This document shows positions 55,008 to 64,000 of a DNA stretch of 64,000 bases, in pieces. How positions within the stretch are numbered: the first letter of the stretch is position 1; every line of letters begins with the position of its first letter. The stretch is from Chitinophagales bacterium (GTDB lineage Bacteria; Bacteroidota; Bacteroidia; Chitinophagales; Saprospiraceae), in the NCBI GenBank assembly GCA_017303875.1, contig JAFLBP010000012.1, positions 62,001 to 126,000 on the forward strand, written 5' to 3'. Position numbers and translations under genes: made by a program. The notes below the pieces were generated by a model, which saw nothing but the letters and a program-made list of their open reading frames with translations, searched no databases and was not told the DNA's origin.

Positions 55008-56474
55008 ATGAATGAGTTTAGTACGCACTTCATATTTTTATTTTTAATGCTCTTTGCCGCCTGTGCTCCACAAACAGGCGGCAATCAGAGCGTAGACGGT
55101 ATTCCTTTCAGCGCACGTAAAACGGTGTCGGTGTTCACCACCGCCGACAGCAGCAGCCTGCGCCTGAGCCAGGGGAGTACCCTGAACTTTGCGCCCTTTG
55201 GTCAGCCGGTCGAAAGTCAGGCCTGCGTTTTTGTCGATCCCAAACATCAGTTCCAGACCTTTGTCGGGATTGGCGGGGCGCTGACGGATGCCTCAGCCGA
55301 GACCTTTGCCAAATTGCCCGCCGACAAACAAGCTGAACTCCTGCGCGCTTACTTCGACCCGACCAAGGGTATCGGATACAGTTTTGCCCGCACCAACCTC
55401 AACAGCTGCGATTTTTCCAGCGATATGTACACGTACGTGACAGAGGGCGACAAGGAGTTGAAAACGTTTAATTTGGCACATGATGAACGTTTTAAAATAC
55501 CGTTTATCAAAAAAGCACAGGCTGCTGCCGGTGGGCGACTGCCCTTGTTCGTTAGTCCCTGGAGTCCGCCCGCCTGGATGAAAGACAATAACAATATGTT
55601 GCAGGGAGGCCATCTCAAACCCGAATTTTATGAGGCCTGGGCCAACTATTACGTAAAGTTTATCCAGGGGTATGAAAAATTGGGCGTGCCGGTTTGGGGC
55701 CTTTCGGTTCAGAACGAGCCTATGGCCAAACAAACCTGGGAGTCTTGCATCTACACCGCAGAAGAGGAGCGCGATTTTATCAAAAACCATCTTGGCCCGA
55801 CCTTGAAAAAGAATGGCCTGGGTGATAAAAAATTGATCGCCTGGGATCACAACCGGGACCTGCTGTATCAGCGGGCTGCAACCTATCTGGATGATCCGCA
55901 GGCAGCCCAATACATCTGGGGAATTGGTTTTCACTGGTATGAAATCTGGAATGGCGGCCGTCAGTATGAAAATGTCAAGCGCGTTGCAGAGGTTTTTCCG
56001 GATAAAAAACTCCTGCTGACCGAAGCCTGTAACTATCCTTTTTCCTGGAAAACCTTCGATGAGTGGCATTGGGGTGAGCAATACGGCGAGAATATGATCC
56101 ACGATTTCAACAATGGCGCCGTGGCCTGGACCGACTGGAATGTGCTGCTCGATGAAACGGGTGGCCCCAACCATGTGGGTAATTTCTGCTTCGCGCCCGT
56201 GCATGCGAAGACCGACAAAGGCAGCCTGCATTACATGAATTCCTACTACTACATCGGGCATTTTTCTAAATTCATCAGACCCGGCGCACGCCGCGTCATC
56301 AGTTCCTCCAACCGCGCGCAATTGCTCACCACGGCCTTCATCAACCCCGACGGTAAAGTGGCAGTGGTAGTGATGAACCCGACCAAAGAGAAAATCGCTT
56401 TCCGGATGTATGTGGGTACGCAAGCGGTGGAAACCGTAAGTTTACCGCGCTCCATCGCTACTTTACTTTTTTAA
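55008..56474 (+). CDS. GH30 family glycoside hydrolase (first copy)
   Basis: 488 residues from the ATG at 55008 (MNEFSTHFIFLFLMLFAAC), giving a lipoprotein signal with Cys19; an upstream start at 54987 is possible. A TIM barrel with the catalytic acid/base Glu237 in SVQNEPM and the nucleophile Glu339 in LLTEACN, plus SPWSPPAWMK and the C-terminal beta-sandwich. GH30 enzymes include beta-glucosylceramidases and beta-1,6-glucanases; with SusC/SusD a beta-1,6-linked glucan is a reasonable guess. Confidence 0.93.
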   Translation: MNEFSTHFIFLFLMLFAACAPQTGGNQSVDGIPFSARKTVSVFTTADSSSLRLSQGSTLNFAPFGQPVESQACVFVDPKHQFQTFVGIGGALTDASAETFAKLPADKQAELLRAYFDPTKGIGYSFARTNLNSCDFSSDMYTYVTEGDKELKTFNLAHDERFKIPFIKKAQAAAGGRLPLFVSPWSPPAWMKDNNNMLQGGHLKPEFYEAWANYYVKFIQGYEKLGVPVWGLSVQNEPMAKQTWESCIYTAEEERDFIKNHLGPTLKKNGLGDKKLIAWDHNRDLLYQRAATYLDDPQAAQYIWGIGFHWYEIWNGGRQYENVKRVAEVFPDKKLLLTEACNYPFSWKTFDEWHWGEQYGENMIHDFNNGAVAWTDWNVLLDETGGPNHVGNFCFAPVHAKTDKGSLHYMNSYYYIGHFSKFIRPGARRVISSSNRAQLLTTAFINPDGKVAVVVMNPTKEKIAFRMYVGTQAVETVSLPRSIATLLF

Positions 56475-56486
56475 GCATCAATAAAT

Positions 56487-57905
56487 ATGAAACGTCTCGG
56501 GCTTTTTTTGCCGCTGATTTTAATGACCCTGGCCATGCGATGCAATGCGCCGGAAGAAGAAATGCCCACGCCTGTGCCAAGCTTGCCGGTAGGGGTGTGG
56601 AGCACCACTTCCGATCAGGCCAACCGGCTTTATGCCAAGACTATTGACTTTTCCGCAGGCAAAGACGAGCGTTTCCCGAGCATAGAAATTGATACTACTC
56701 GTAAATTTCAAAAGGTTGACGGTTTCGGCTTCACCCTTACCGGAGGAAGCGCTTTTATGCTCAGGCAAATGAGCGCTTCCGATCGCTCGGCTTTACTGAA
56801 AGAATTATTTGATACCTCCGGCAATCACATCGGCATCAGCTATCTGCGCGTCAGTATGGGCGCCTCCGACCTCGACGCCGAAGTATTCAGCTACAACGAC
56901 CTTCCTGCCGGACAAACAGACCCGGAGCTGCTGAAATTCAGCCTTTCCAAAGATACTTTGTATTTAATACCGGTATTGAAGGAAATATTGACTATTAATC
57001 CGGAAATTAAACTGATGGCCTCGCCCTGGAGTCCGCCCGTTTGGATGAAAACCAACGGCAATTCCATCGGGGGCAATCTGAAACCGGAATATTATGGTGT
57101 TTATGCACGCTATTTTGCCAAATACGTGCAGGCTATGAAAGCGCAGGGCATTAACATAGATGCCGTGACCATACAGAACGAACCACAGCATGGCGGGAAC
57201 AACCCCAGCTTGGTGATGTCCTTTATTCAGCAGGCCGATTTTATTAAAAATCACCTCGGCCCGACCTTTCAACAAGCAGGAATTACGACGAAAATTATCG
57301 TCTGGGATCACAACTGCGATAACCCGGCTTACCCCATCGCCATCCTCGACGACCCCGCCGCCAAAGCTTATGTAGACGGCGCGGCCTTTCACCTGTACGC
57401 CGGCGACATCGGTGCTTTATCAACGGTACAGGCCAAACATCCCGATCGCAACCTGTATTTCACCGAGCAGTGGACCGGCTCAAACGGGGAGTTCGGCGGT
57501 GATTTGCGCTGGCATATCAAAAATGTGGTCATCGGTTCCATGCGCAACTGGAGCCGTGTAGCCCTGGAATGGAATCTGGCGAACGACCCTTCATTTGGGC
57601 CGCATACGCCGGGTGGTTGCACGCAATGCAAAGGCGCAATGACCCTCAGCGGCAATACCATTACGCGCAATGTGAGCTACTACATCATTGGACATGCCTC
57701 CAAATTTGTGCCGCCGGGTTCGGTGCGGATAGATTCCAATATGCCCAACCTGCTGCCCAATGTCGCTTTTCGTACACCTGAGGGCAAAACGGTATTGATT
57801 GTGCTGAATGAAAGTAAAAATCTGAGCACCTTTAATGTACTTTGCGGCGGAAAATCCATTGCGGTGAGCCTTACGGGCGAAACGGTTGGAACCTTGGTTT
57901 GGTGA
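56487..57905 (+). CDS. GH30 family glycoside hydrolase (second copy)
   Basis: 472 residues. Lipobox LAMRC (Cys19). The same fold as the upstream gene: FGFTLTGGSAF, SPWSPPVWMK, acid/base Glu232 in IQNEPQH, nucleophile Glu327 in YFTEQWTG. It is clearly diverged from the first copy and has a Cys pair (CTQC) near residues 376-379 that the first lacks. The gap to the first copy is 12 bases. Two GH30 enzymes in one locus suggest different linkage or chain-length preference. Confidence 0.93.
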   Translation: MKRLGLFLPLILMTLAMRCNAPEEEMPTPVPSLPVGVWSTTSDQANRLYAKTIDFSAGKDERFPSIEIDTTRKFQKVDGFGFTLTGGSAFMLRQMSASDRSALLKELFDTSGNHIGISYLRVSMGASDLDAEVFSYNDLPAGQTDPELLKFSLSKDTLYLIPVLKEILTINPEIKLMASPWSPPVWMKTNGNSIGGNLKPEYYGVYARYFAKYVQAMKAQGINIDAVTIQNEPQHGGNNPSLVMSFIQQADFIKNHLGPTFQQAGITTKIIVWDHNCDNPAYPIAILDDPAAKAYVDGAAFHLYAGDIGALSTVQAKHPDRNLYFTEQWTGSNGEFGGDLRWHIKNVVIGSMRNWSRVALEWNLANDPSFGPHTPGGCTQCKGAMTLSGNTITRNVSYYIIGHASKFVPPGSVRIDSNMPNLLPNVAFRTPEGKTVLIVLNESKNLSTFNVLCGGKSIAVSLTGETVGTLVW

Positions 57906-58043
57906 GTATAGTTTTCAGACGCACATAGCGCATTTCTTTTATTAAAAGCATGTTCAGGCATTCATGATCGTGTTATAGTGAGCACAAGTTGCTGGCCGTG
58001 TTTCAAGTTTTTTCAATAAATTGGGACTAATATGTAATTTTTG

Positions 58044-58051
58044 TACCTTTG
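58044..58051 (+). promoter_or_regulatory. -7 element for the M23 peptidase gene
   Basis: TACCTTTG, perfect TAnnTTTG, 37 bases before the start codon. TTGG at 58021-58024, 19 bases upstream, is a weak -33. It suggests the peptidase is transcribed apart from the GH30 operon. Confidence 0.5.
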
Positions 58052-58088
58052 TTAACCAATTTTATGAAATAACTTTCATCCAAAACAA

Positions 58089-59432
58089 ATGAAACAAAAA
58101 ATCACTATACAAAAGCGGGCGGATTTATCTTCAGATAATCTGTCTGATCGAAGTGGTAAGAAGCATAAAGGTGTCTTCCTGCCGTACTGGTTCCTGATTT
58201 TAATAGGATCGATATTATTATTCCTTATTTTATATTTTCTTTATATTCGGGTGATGACCAGTCAGCCTGCTAATGGAAATTTTGAAAATAGTATCGTCAG
58301 AGATACTACAACAGAGGAGGTAGATAGAAACAGTTTTGACAAGGAAAATTATATTGCTGAGGAGGATCTGTTACAAGCAAATATTAATTTGGCAGAATAT
58401 CTTCGGGGACACAAATTATCAGAACCCATTATTGCTGAATTAGTATTGCAAGCAGAAGAGAAAGGCCTACAAACCTTGGAAAAAAATCAGGAAGTTGTGG
58501 TGATGACACCTAAGAATGCCGAGCGGTTTCCGAAATCTTTTATTTACAGGATGGCTCCCAATAAATCACTTTTGTTAAAAGCGGGGCAAGAACCTGAAGT
58601 GAGTATAATGTTTAAAACGATTAAACATTCAGTACGTGCGTCGGGTGGAATAATAAAGACAACTTTATGGGAGGCCGTATTGGACTATAATATTCATTAC
58701 AGGATTATTGAACAGATGGAAGAAGCGATGAAATATTCTGTCGATTTTTTCCACCTTAAAGCAGGTGATAAATTCAAAGTAATATACGAAGAGAAATGGG
58801 CGGGGAATGAGATCATCGGAATTGGAAGGTTAATGGCAGTCTATTTTAAAACAGAGGAAGGTGAATTTTTTGCTTTTTGGGTGGATGGTATTGATCAACC
58901 AGGGTATTATAACGAGAATGGTCAATCTGTAAAAAAACCTTTTTTGCGATGTCCTGTCAAATACGAACGAATCACTTCTGGTTTTAGTCTTGAGCGTTTG
59001 CATCCTAAAACAGGTGAGTTAAAACCGCATTTCGGGACAGATTTCGCGGCCCCTCACGGTTCTCCTATTTTTGCAGTTGCTGATGGAAATATTGAATTAG
59101 CCGACTTTACCACCAATAATGGAAATTATGTTAAAATAAAACATGATGCTATTTATGAAACACAATACCTGCATATGGACAGATATGCCGTCACTCCTGG
59201 CCAAAGGGTAAAACAAGGAGATGTTATTGGATATGTAGGCCAAACAGGATTAGCTACGGGGCCACATGTTTGTTTCCGATTTTGGAAATACGGCAAACAG
59301 GTGGATCCTCGTGCTGAATCCCCCACTCAAATGACTGCTCTTGGTGCTAAAGACTACGATCACTATCTTGAGCGTAAGAGTGAATTATGGCATCAATTAC
59401 GAGAAATCGTATATTTTGATGGACATTTTTGA
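58089..59432 (+). CDS. M23 family peptidoglycan metallopeptidase, membrane-anchored
   Basis: 447 residues. A short basic cytoplasmic tail, one membrane span (about 32-54), a middle domain (about 100-310, with DFFHLKAGDKFKVIYEE as in MepM-like Bacteroidota proteins), and a LytM domain. Zinc ligands: His314 and Asp318 in HFGTD, His393 in GPHVC; the active-site His is 362 in YLHMD. The usual HxH of the last ligand is HVC here, so Cys395 stands in place of a His. The gene is markedly AT-rich compared with its neighbours. It converges on tssK with 2 bases between the stops. Confidence 0.88.
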   Translation: MKQKITIQKRADLSSDNLSDRSGKKHKGVFLPYWFLILIGSILLFLILYFLYIRVMTSQPANGNFENSIVRDTTTEEVDRNSFDKENYIAEEDLLQANINLAEYLRGHKLSEPIIAELVLQAEEKGLQTLEKNQEVVVMTPKNAERFPKSFIYRMAPNKSLLLKAGQEPEVSIMFKTIKHSVRASGGIIKTTLWEAVLDYNIHYRIIEQMEEAMKYSVDFFHLKAGDKFKVIYEEKWAGNEIIGIGRLMAVYFKTEEGEFFAFWVDGIDQPGYYNENGQSVKKPFLRCPVKYERITSGFSLERLHPKTGELKPHFGTDFAAPHGSPIFAVADGNIELADFTTNNGNYVKIKHDAIYETQYLHMDRYAVTPGQRVKQGDVIGYVGQTGLATGPHVCFRFWKYGKQVDPRAESPTQMTALGAKDYDHYLERKSELWHQLREIVYFDGHF

Positions 59433-59434
59433 AT

Positions 59435-60694
59435 TTATTCGTTAAAACCAAAAGGATTATTGGGGTCTTGTCCGCCCCCGCCTGGGTTGCCATCTCTTCC
59501 CCGAGGATTTATTTTAACTTTGCCTCCTCCGGGTGCTTGTATGGGGGGGGGCACTGGCATTTGTTGATTGGGATTTAAACGGTTACCCCCCTGGTTTTGT
59601 TGCCAGGGTTGTACATTGACGATGATGTCGAATTGGGGTAGTTGCTCGTAATTGAGCCGATCAAGGCCCTCAAACAGATTTTTTACATGTGCAATCAGAT
59701 TTTCTACCCGATCGAGTGACTGGCGTATCTCCAGGTGATTATACATTAGCGCGGAAGTCATGTGTTGAATACTTGTACTAAATTCATTGTAGTTGAAATT
59801 TTGTACATATTGCTGGAAATAATTGAGCATATCGTCTTTTCCACGCGTTAACTCTAAAGAAGTATCTACTGTTCGTGCAAATCGGGCAAAGTATTCAATA
59901 AAAAGCAGGGGGGGCTGATGAGGCAATATCAGGCGATATGTATCGTAGTGCTGATTCAGGAAGGTCATGGTTTGTTGGGCTACTTGAGCAATATCTGCTG
60001 CAAGCGCAGTAATTTTTTCTCGCTGGTTCCGGTAATTTACTTTTCGAACAATGATAGTAGCTTTCCGGAGTACCTCTGAGAGGTCTTGTTCAATGCGTTG
60101 GTGAATTCGTAATAGTTCCGGACTGACGCGCAAGGACGTACAGGGTGGGATATAGTTTTTGATTTGCTCTACGCCGCCTACACTGTTCCTGAGTTTAGCG
60201 ATAGGAATAGCAAAAGGCGCAAATTGACCTGAAGGCGATTGTTCTTTGGGAATAATAATAATCTCATATTGTGGAATTGTATATAGCTGGCGATGTGTAT
60301 CCATTGAAATTTCACCAAAGGGTACTCTGGTGAATGCATCTACCTTTAGTGCAACATACCACTCTTGCGCATGGCTGAAATCAAAATTGCCCATCATTTC
60401 TTTGACCGAACGGCGTAGTGCCTGATGATCCTGATCGATTACTTCGATCCTTGCTCCTGCGCGGGTGACGGCCCGGCAATAGTTGAGTTCAATACGTTCA
60501 GCGCTGACTTCTACGCTCAGCGCATCTCTGCCGGTTTCAGGTGCAGGAAGCAGACCATAGTTATAGTCTGTAAGCGTAACACTCAGTGCATCACGCAGTT
60601 GATCCATAAGGTAGTTTTCCAGAGCGCTGAATTCTCGTTTTGATATTTTCATGCCGTCAACCCAATGCACGGCCGGGTATTTCATTCTTTCCAT
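59435..60694 (-). CDS. tssK: Type VI secretion baseplate subunit TssK
   Basis: 419 residues. The N-terminal VHWVDGMKISKREFSALENYL region and the following beta-sandwich resemble TssK (ImpJ/VasE) of the Bacteroidota T6SS. The C-terminal 50 residues are Pro/Gly/Asn-rich and look disordered (PVPPPIQAPGGGKVKINPRG). TssK links the baseplate to the membrane complex. Two homopolymers lie in this gene: nine G at 59543-59551 and seven G at 59908-59914 (plus strand); slippage in the first would change only the disordered tail. The identification leans on the neighbouring tssN, tssG and tssF. Confidence 0.7.
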   Translation of the reverse strand: MERMKYPAVHWVDGMKISKREFSALENYLMDQLRDALSVTLTDYNYGLLPAPETGRDALSVEVSAERIELNYCRAVTRAGARIEVIDQDHQALRRSVKEMMGNFDFSHAQEWYVALKVDAFTRVPFGEISMDTHRQLYTIPQYEIIIIPKEQSPSGQFAPFAIPIAKLRNSVGGVEQIKNYIPPCTSLRVSPELLRIHQRIEQDLSEVLRKATIIVRKVNYRNQREKITALAADIAQVAQQTMTFLNQHYDTYRLILPHQPPLLFIEYFARFARTVDTSLELTRGKDDMLNYFQQYVQNFNYNEFSTSIQHMTSALMYNHLEIRQSLDRVENLIAHVKNLFEGLDRLNYEQLPQFDIIVNVQPWQQNQGGNRLNPNQQMPVPPPIQAPGGGKVKINPRGRDGNPGGGGQDPNNPFGFNE

Positions 60695-60715
60695 TGGAAG
60701 GTGATTTTTCTTTTT

Positions 60716-61594
60716 TTACCAGTTTTTTAACCGTTCGACGAAGATGATTTCGCCATTGTTTAGGTCAGTATTTTTCAATCGGAGCGTGGGGTCGAGATAT
60801 TGACGCTTCATCCAGAACCATCGTTTGGAGCGGGTGTAGAATAGCCATTGATAAATATGACGACGCGAGTTCCCTTCGGCTAGTTCTATCTTTCTAATGG
60901 AATTTTTCTCAACGTTGTGACGGTAAATTACATAATAAAAAGTGTCGCCCAGGGTGCGTTCAATTGGAGCTAGTAAGTCAATTTGTATATTCTCTTCAAA
61001 TCCGTATCTCAGTGGCACAACGATTGAAAGTTTAATAGAGCGGGCTCCCATTTCCGGCTGTGGGGGGCGTGTGTCAATGGGTAATTCCCATCCTTGTTTG
61101 CTTGTCTGAGGAATCCGCAGCCAAAGTTCCCAACAAAGTAAAAACAGTAGCGGAACTATAGTGAGAAATATACCGGGTAGCAGGTTGTCTGCATACGAAG
61201 CATTTAGCCTGCGGCCAGCTTTTTCCAGCAAAATAAATACTTGGAAAAAACTCAGGCTTCCGATAGCCATAACAGCTACTGTAAATAGAAACTCCCGCAA
61301 GCCTGGTATGGGGGATACCCAGGGGAGTAATTTGTACAACAGGTAGGTATGTAAAATGCCTAAGCCCAGGCAAATTACATAATAAATCCATGCAACTGCG
61401 GTAGCTGAGTATATGGCAACCGGACGAAGTAGCAATCCCAGCAGCCCGACTATGGCAAACGTAAGCAAGCTGCCCAAAAGGTACCAATTCGTTTTTTTTA
61501 CAAAGACCTTTACATCGCCCTGCGTAAATCGGAGAAGCGACAAAAAAAGAAGGCATAACAGCCCCAGTATCAATGTGAGTATTTTGTAGGTCAT
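60716..61594 (-). CDS. tssN: TssN-like T6SS membrane protein
   Basis: 292 residues with five membrane spans (about 3-22, 37-57, 64-88, 101-123, 139-158) and a soluble C-terminal domain (160-292). Size, layout and position between tssG and tssK match TssN, a membrane component specific to the Bacteroidota T6SS (T6SSiii), where TssN-R replace the TssJLM complex. The exact letter is assigned from layout and context. Confidence 0.65.
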   Translation of the reverse strand: MTYKILTLILGLLCLLFLSLLRFTQGDVKVFVKKTNWYLLGSLLTFAIVGLLGLLLRPVAIYSATAVAWIYYVICLGLGILHTYLLYKLLPWVSPIPGLREFLFTVAVMAIGSLSFFQVFILLEKAGRRLNASYADNLLPGIFLTIVPLLFLLCWELWLRIPQTSKQGWELPIDTRPPQPEMGARSIKLSIVVPLRYGFEENIQIDLLAPIERTLGDTFYYVIYRHNVEKNSIRKIELAEGNSRRHIYQWLFYTRSKRWFWMKRQYLDPTLRLKNTDLNNGEIIFVERLKNW

Positions 61595-61602
61595 CTTTTC
61601 AA

Positions 61603-62556
61603 CTAAATGTAAGTGCTATACCCCAGTAAGGCACTTGATGGGTCATCATTAAAACGGAAGGCTTCATCGGGTTTATCAAGTTTTATGGTGGTCTCTACAT
61701 CCAGTTCAAATGGTACGAAATAGTTGCAAAGAATATTGAGGAGTATCTTTTTATTGCCATTTCCAATATATTCAAGCATCCGATGCTGTGGAATTGGACC
61801 TATTTCAATTCGAAGTTTCGGTAATTCCTCCTCAAGTATTCCTTCGAGAATCATATTTACGCCAAGCGTAAAGAAGCCCAATTGCTGGTTGTCCCGAATC
61901 TCAGTACTATAGTTTTCTGAAGCAATATCAGTTAAGGTAACATTTTCTCGCAGTAAAGTGCGAAAGCAGGCTTCCATCCTGCTCCTGTTGCCTGTAATGG
62001 TATAGGCCAGTGGTAACAAATAAAAAAGAATTGAAAGGCTGTTGTTATCAATATCGGGAACATCAGGCCATAAGCGTTCAATAATGATTCGTTGCATGGG
62101 ATTTGAAAATCCCGAAAGCAATTTTTGTTCCTCTTGCTCTACATTTACTCGTGTGCGATAAAACTCCTGTTCAAAGGGGAGCAAAAATTGCCTGGCGGCA
62201 GCTTCTTCTTCCTGCACTTTTTGGCTGTCCCGAAGGCGCTGATCGATATTTTTATAACCGCTGGCGGTTTCAGGTCTGTGAAAGAGAAATTCAGGAAGCG
62301 TATCGTAAAATCCTTCGCGATTGATATCTACCCAGACTTGCGATTCCTGAGATTTTTTTCCGTGCGCAACCTGGATAATATTGAATTGCGCCACATCTTT
62401 ACTGTAAGCGCGTTTGAACAGGCTTTTCGGGCGATAGAATAAATTGCCAGGATTTATCCGTCCTTGGAGGATCAGCGCCGCCAACAATGGTTCCAGCCGG
62501 GCAGGGTGCCTGGCCAATTGTTGTAGTTCCGTCTTGGATAGTTGAACCATTGTCAT
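61603..62556 (-). CDS. tssG: Type VI secretion baseplate subunit TssG
   Basis: 317 residues from the ATG at 62556 (MTMVQLSKTELQQ), which follows the tssF stop by 4 bases; starts at 62580 and 62550 are also open. FYDTLPEFLFHRPE and the ERLWPDVPDI and LEYIGNG segments fit TssG of the Bacteroidota T6SS. TssG and TssF form the wedge of the baseplate. It ends 8 bases before tssN. Confidence 0.75.
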   Translation of the reverse strand: MTMVQLSKTELQQLARHPARLEPLLAALILQGRINPGNLFYRPKSLFKRAYSKDVAQFNIIQVAHGKKSQESQVWVDINREGFYDTLPEFLFHRPETASGYKNIDQRLRDSQKVQEEEAAARQFLLPFEQEFYRTRVNVEQEEQKLLSGFSNPMQRIIIERLWPDVPDIDNNSLSILFYLLPLAYTITGNRSRMEACFRTLLRENVTLTDIASENYSTEIRDNQQLGFFTLGVNMILEGILEEELPKLRIEIGPIPQHRMLEYIGNGNKKILLNILCNYFVPFELDVETTIKLDKPDEAFRFNDDPSSALLGYSTYI

Positions 62557-62560
62557 AGGG

Positions 62561-64000
62561 TTAAGCAATACGGAATACAATCGGCAGGAGTCCCGCCGAT
62601 TTATAATTCAGTTCCAACTCAAGCGCGCTGAGTTCTTTCAGTAGCGCCTGCGATTCAGTTTGGGTGCTTGCAGTATCTTTGAACGTCAGGAAAACTTCAA
62701 TGATTCGCTCAACGCCCTTGTGTGGTGCTTCGCTGATACGTACTCCTTTCATGATATTGACTTGACTAAGTCTGTCTCCAAAAAAACACGTGGCAAAAAG
62801 TTTTAATATCTTCTCTGGAGATAACCCTGTCACGCGTTGTCAAAGCTTTTTTAAATTCCGGGAATGCCTCTGAACTGGTTTTTCTGTTGCTTCCGCCCCT
62901 ACTTCCTGCGACCAGAACCAAACTGTCGCGGTCAAAACCGCGCGTTGCAAAGAGATCCATAGCTGTGCCTGCCGGGATGCCATTGGCTGCTTCACCTGCG
63001 GTAGACCAAAATGTAACCTCTATCTGTTGATTGCGGTTGATTTGTTCAGGTTTGATTGCCAGGTATGGAATTTCTTCTCTCAGTGCTCCTCTTTCGGAGA
63101 TCTGATTTTCAAGTTCACTGATGATTTGATTGATTTGGCGTATATTAGAATCCAGATTACTAAGGTTGTAAGCAGCAAATGCAGCGCTTTCATCCCTGAG
63201 CAGGTCGAGCATATTGAATAAATAACGAGACGCTCCGTTACCATCCAGTTTGCCAACACCATTGCTGCGCAGGATGTAAGTTCCTGCTTCGAGGCTGCGT
63301 AAGTTTGCCAGCGGGTTAGAATGAAAGAATTTTCCTTGTTCATTACTTACATTTTCTATATCAAAAAAATAGTCATCACTGTAAAGCGGTAAAATGTTTA
63401 CAAACTCTGTGGGGCGGAATATTTCTTTATGCAGCCTTCTGTTGATAACCGGAACACAGTTCAGATGGCATTCCAGATTTGTAAAGCTGTCTATTGGGAA
63501 ATATTCAGGGAAAATAATTTTAATCCACAATAATTTTTCTTCAAAAGTACTCAGATCTTCCAATGGGAAAAAGGATTCAAACTCCGTTGGATATTTTTGG
63601 GTGAGCGATTGCAACTCAATGTCACGGCTGCCATGTATGCTGACGAAGTGTGGATCGTATATTTTTTTTACTTTATTTACAATCTGCCGCGCGGGTTTGA
63701 ACTCATGGTCAAATCCGGAAGATAACTCACTTTGTTCGATTGTGTTTATCGATTCCAGCCCGATTGTACCAAAAATTTCATATCTTCCGATACTCCAGCG
63801 GGTAAAGGGTAATTGTCCCAGTAAGTATGTTGCACGAGGTTCGTTCCGCCAGTTAAAATAAAAACTATATCCGTCTAATGATTCGATTTGAGGATGCAAT
63901 TTTATCCCTACCCATAAGTTAGGCAGAGCAGTTCCGGTATTTTGGTATCGATCGCTACGCGATATACTTTTGCGGGTTGGAATTTCATCTACCTGAACAA
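62561..64000 (-). CDS. tssF: Type VI secretion baseplate subunit TssF, frameshifted, 5' end outside window
   Basis: The frame runs in from beyond the right edge. It reads without a break to a stop at 62766, but the family ending continues in a second frame from about 62785 to 62561: RVISREDIKTFCHVFF joins GDRLSQVNIMKGVRISEAPHKG. The shift falls in a run of seven A at 62780-62786 (T on the coding strand); six would restore one long frame. This is either a sequencing or assembly error, a real mutation, or slippage during expression. TssF builds the T6SS baseplate with TssG and TssK. The gene is given as one unit because both halves match the family. Confidence 0.8.

Noticed and set aside
55293..56423. 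376-codon frame antisense to the first GH30 gene
   Set aside because: Shadow of a gene with intact catalytic residues.
59908..59914. Frameshift in tssK at seven G
   Set aside because: The protein reads in one frame across it, so no disruption is present.
62766..62833. Separate small gene downstream of tssF
   Set aside because: The C-terminal piece (62561-62833) continues the TssF family sequence exactly where the first frame breaks, so it is one frameshifted gene.

Overview
The window reads as chromosomal DNA of a Bacteroidota bacterium, most likely of the order Saprospirales (Haliscomenobacter or Lewinella-like). The phylum is supported by SusC/SusD pairs, type IX secretion (T9SS) C-terminal sorting domains, many Cys-lipoproteins, FecR/ECF-sigma/TonB-receptor trios, -7 promoter elements of the TAnnTTTG type, a clade II (Sec-dependent) NosZ, and a Bacteroidota-type T6SS with TssN. 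The order is an inference from the overall style of the proteins. No rRNA, tRNA, CRISPR array, transposase or phage gene was recognised.

Layout. 1-10.4 kb is mostly housekeeping: the end of a lysophospholipid acyltransferase, a spermidine-synthase-like protein, a STAS anti-sigma antagonist, clpC, a LysE-type exporter, a GT2 glycosyltransferase, a PpiD-like foldase, and a secreted protein made of six Cys-rich repeats. 10.6-14.9 kb holds an ECF sigma factor, FecR and TonB receptor trio with no SusD. 14.9-22.3 kb holds a DUF4407 membrane protein overlapping a small unknown protein, a methyltransferase, an aldo/keto reductase, a histidine-phosphatase lipoprotein, an aminotransferase and a Tat-exported Gfo/Idh/MocA oxidoreductase. 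A candidate non-coding RNA with its own promoter and terminator lies at 22.5-22.7 kb. 22.8-25.4 kb is an imelysin plus di-haem oxidoreductase lipoprotein pair.

25.7-40.1 kb is the most coherent block. An Rrf2 (NsrR/IscR-like) regulator stands divergent to a nitrous-oxide-reduction cluster: cytochrome c lipoprotein, nosZ, a membrane-protein/NosL fusion, nosD, a fasciclin lipoprotein, nosF and nosY. This is followed by a probable copper-handling set: a small KCNGKC-motif protein, a CDLCGCS outer-membrane protein, MbnP, the di-haem MbnH, a DUF4625 protein and a convergent TonB receptor. NosZ needs about six copper ions per monomer, so respiration genes sitting beside copper-uptake genes make functional sense.

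40.3-45.2 kb holds a biotin carboxylase, a DUF4832 T9SS cargo protein and an AT-rich unknown membrane protein. 45.6-57.9 kb is a polysaccharide-utilisation locus: a beta-propeller/LuxR-type sensor-regulator divergent to a PKD lipoprotein, SusC, SusD and two GH30 glycosidases, perhaps for a beta-1,6-glucan. 58.1-64 kb holds an AT-rich M23 peptidase converging on part of a T6SS operon (tssK, tssN, tssG, tssF). tssF carries an apparent one-base frameshift in a homopolymer and runs off the right edge.

Between genes there are several long, near-perfect palindromes and heptamer (TGATGAG/TGATGAA) arrays. They sit at convergent gene ends and also inside operons.
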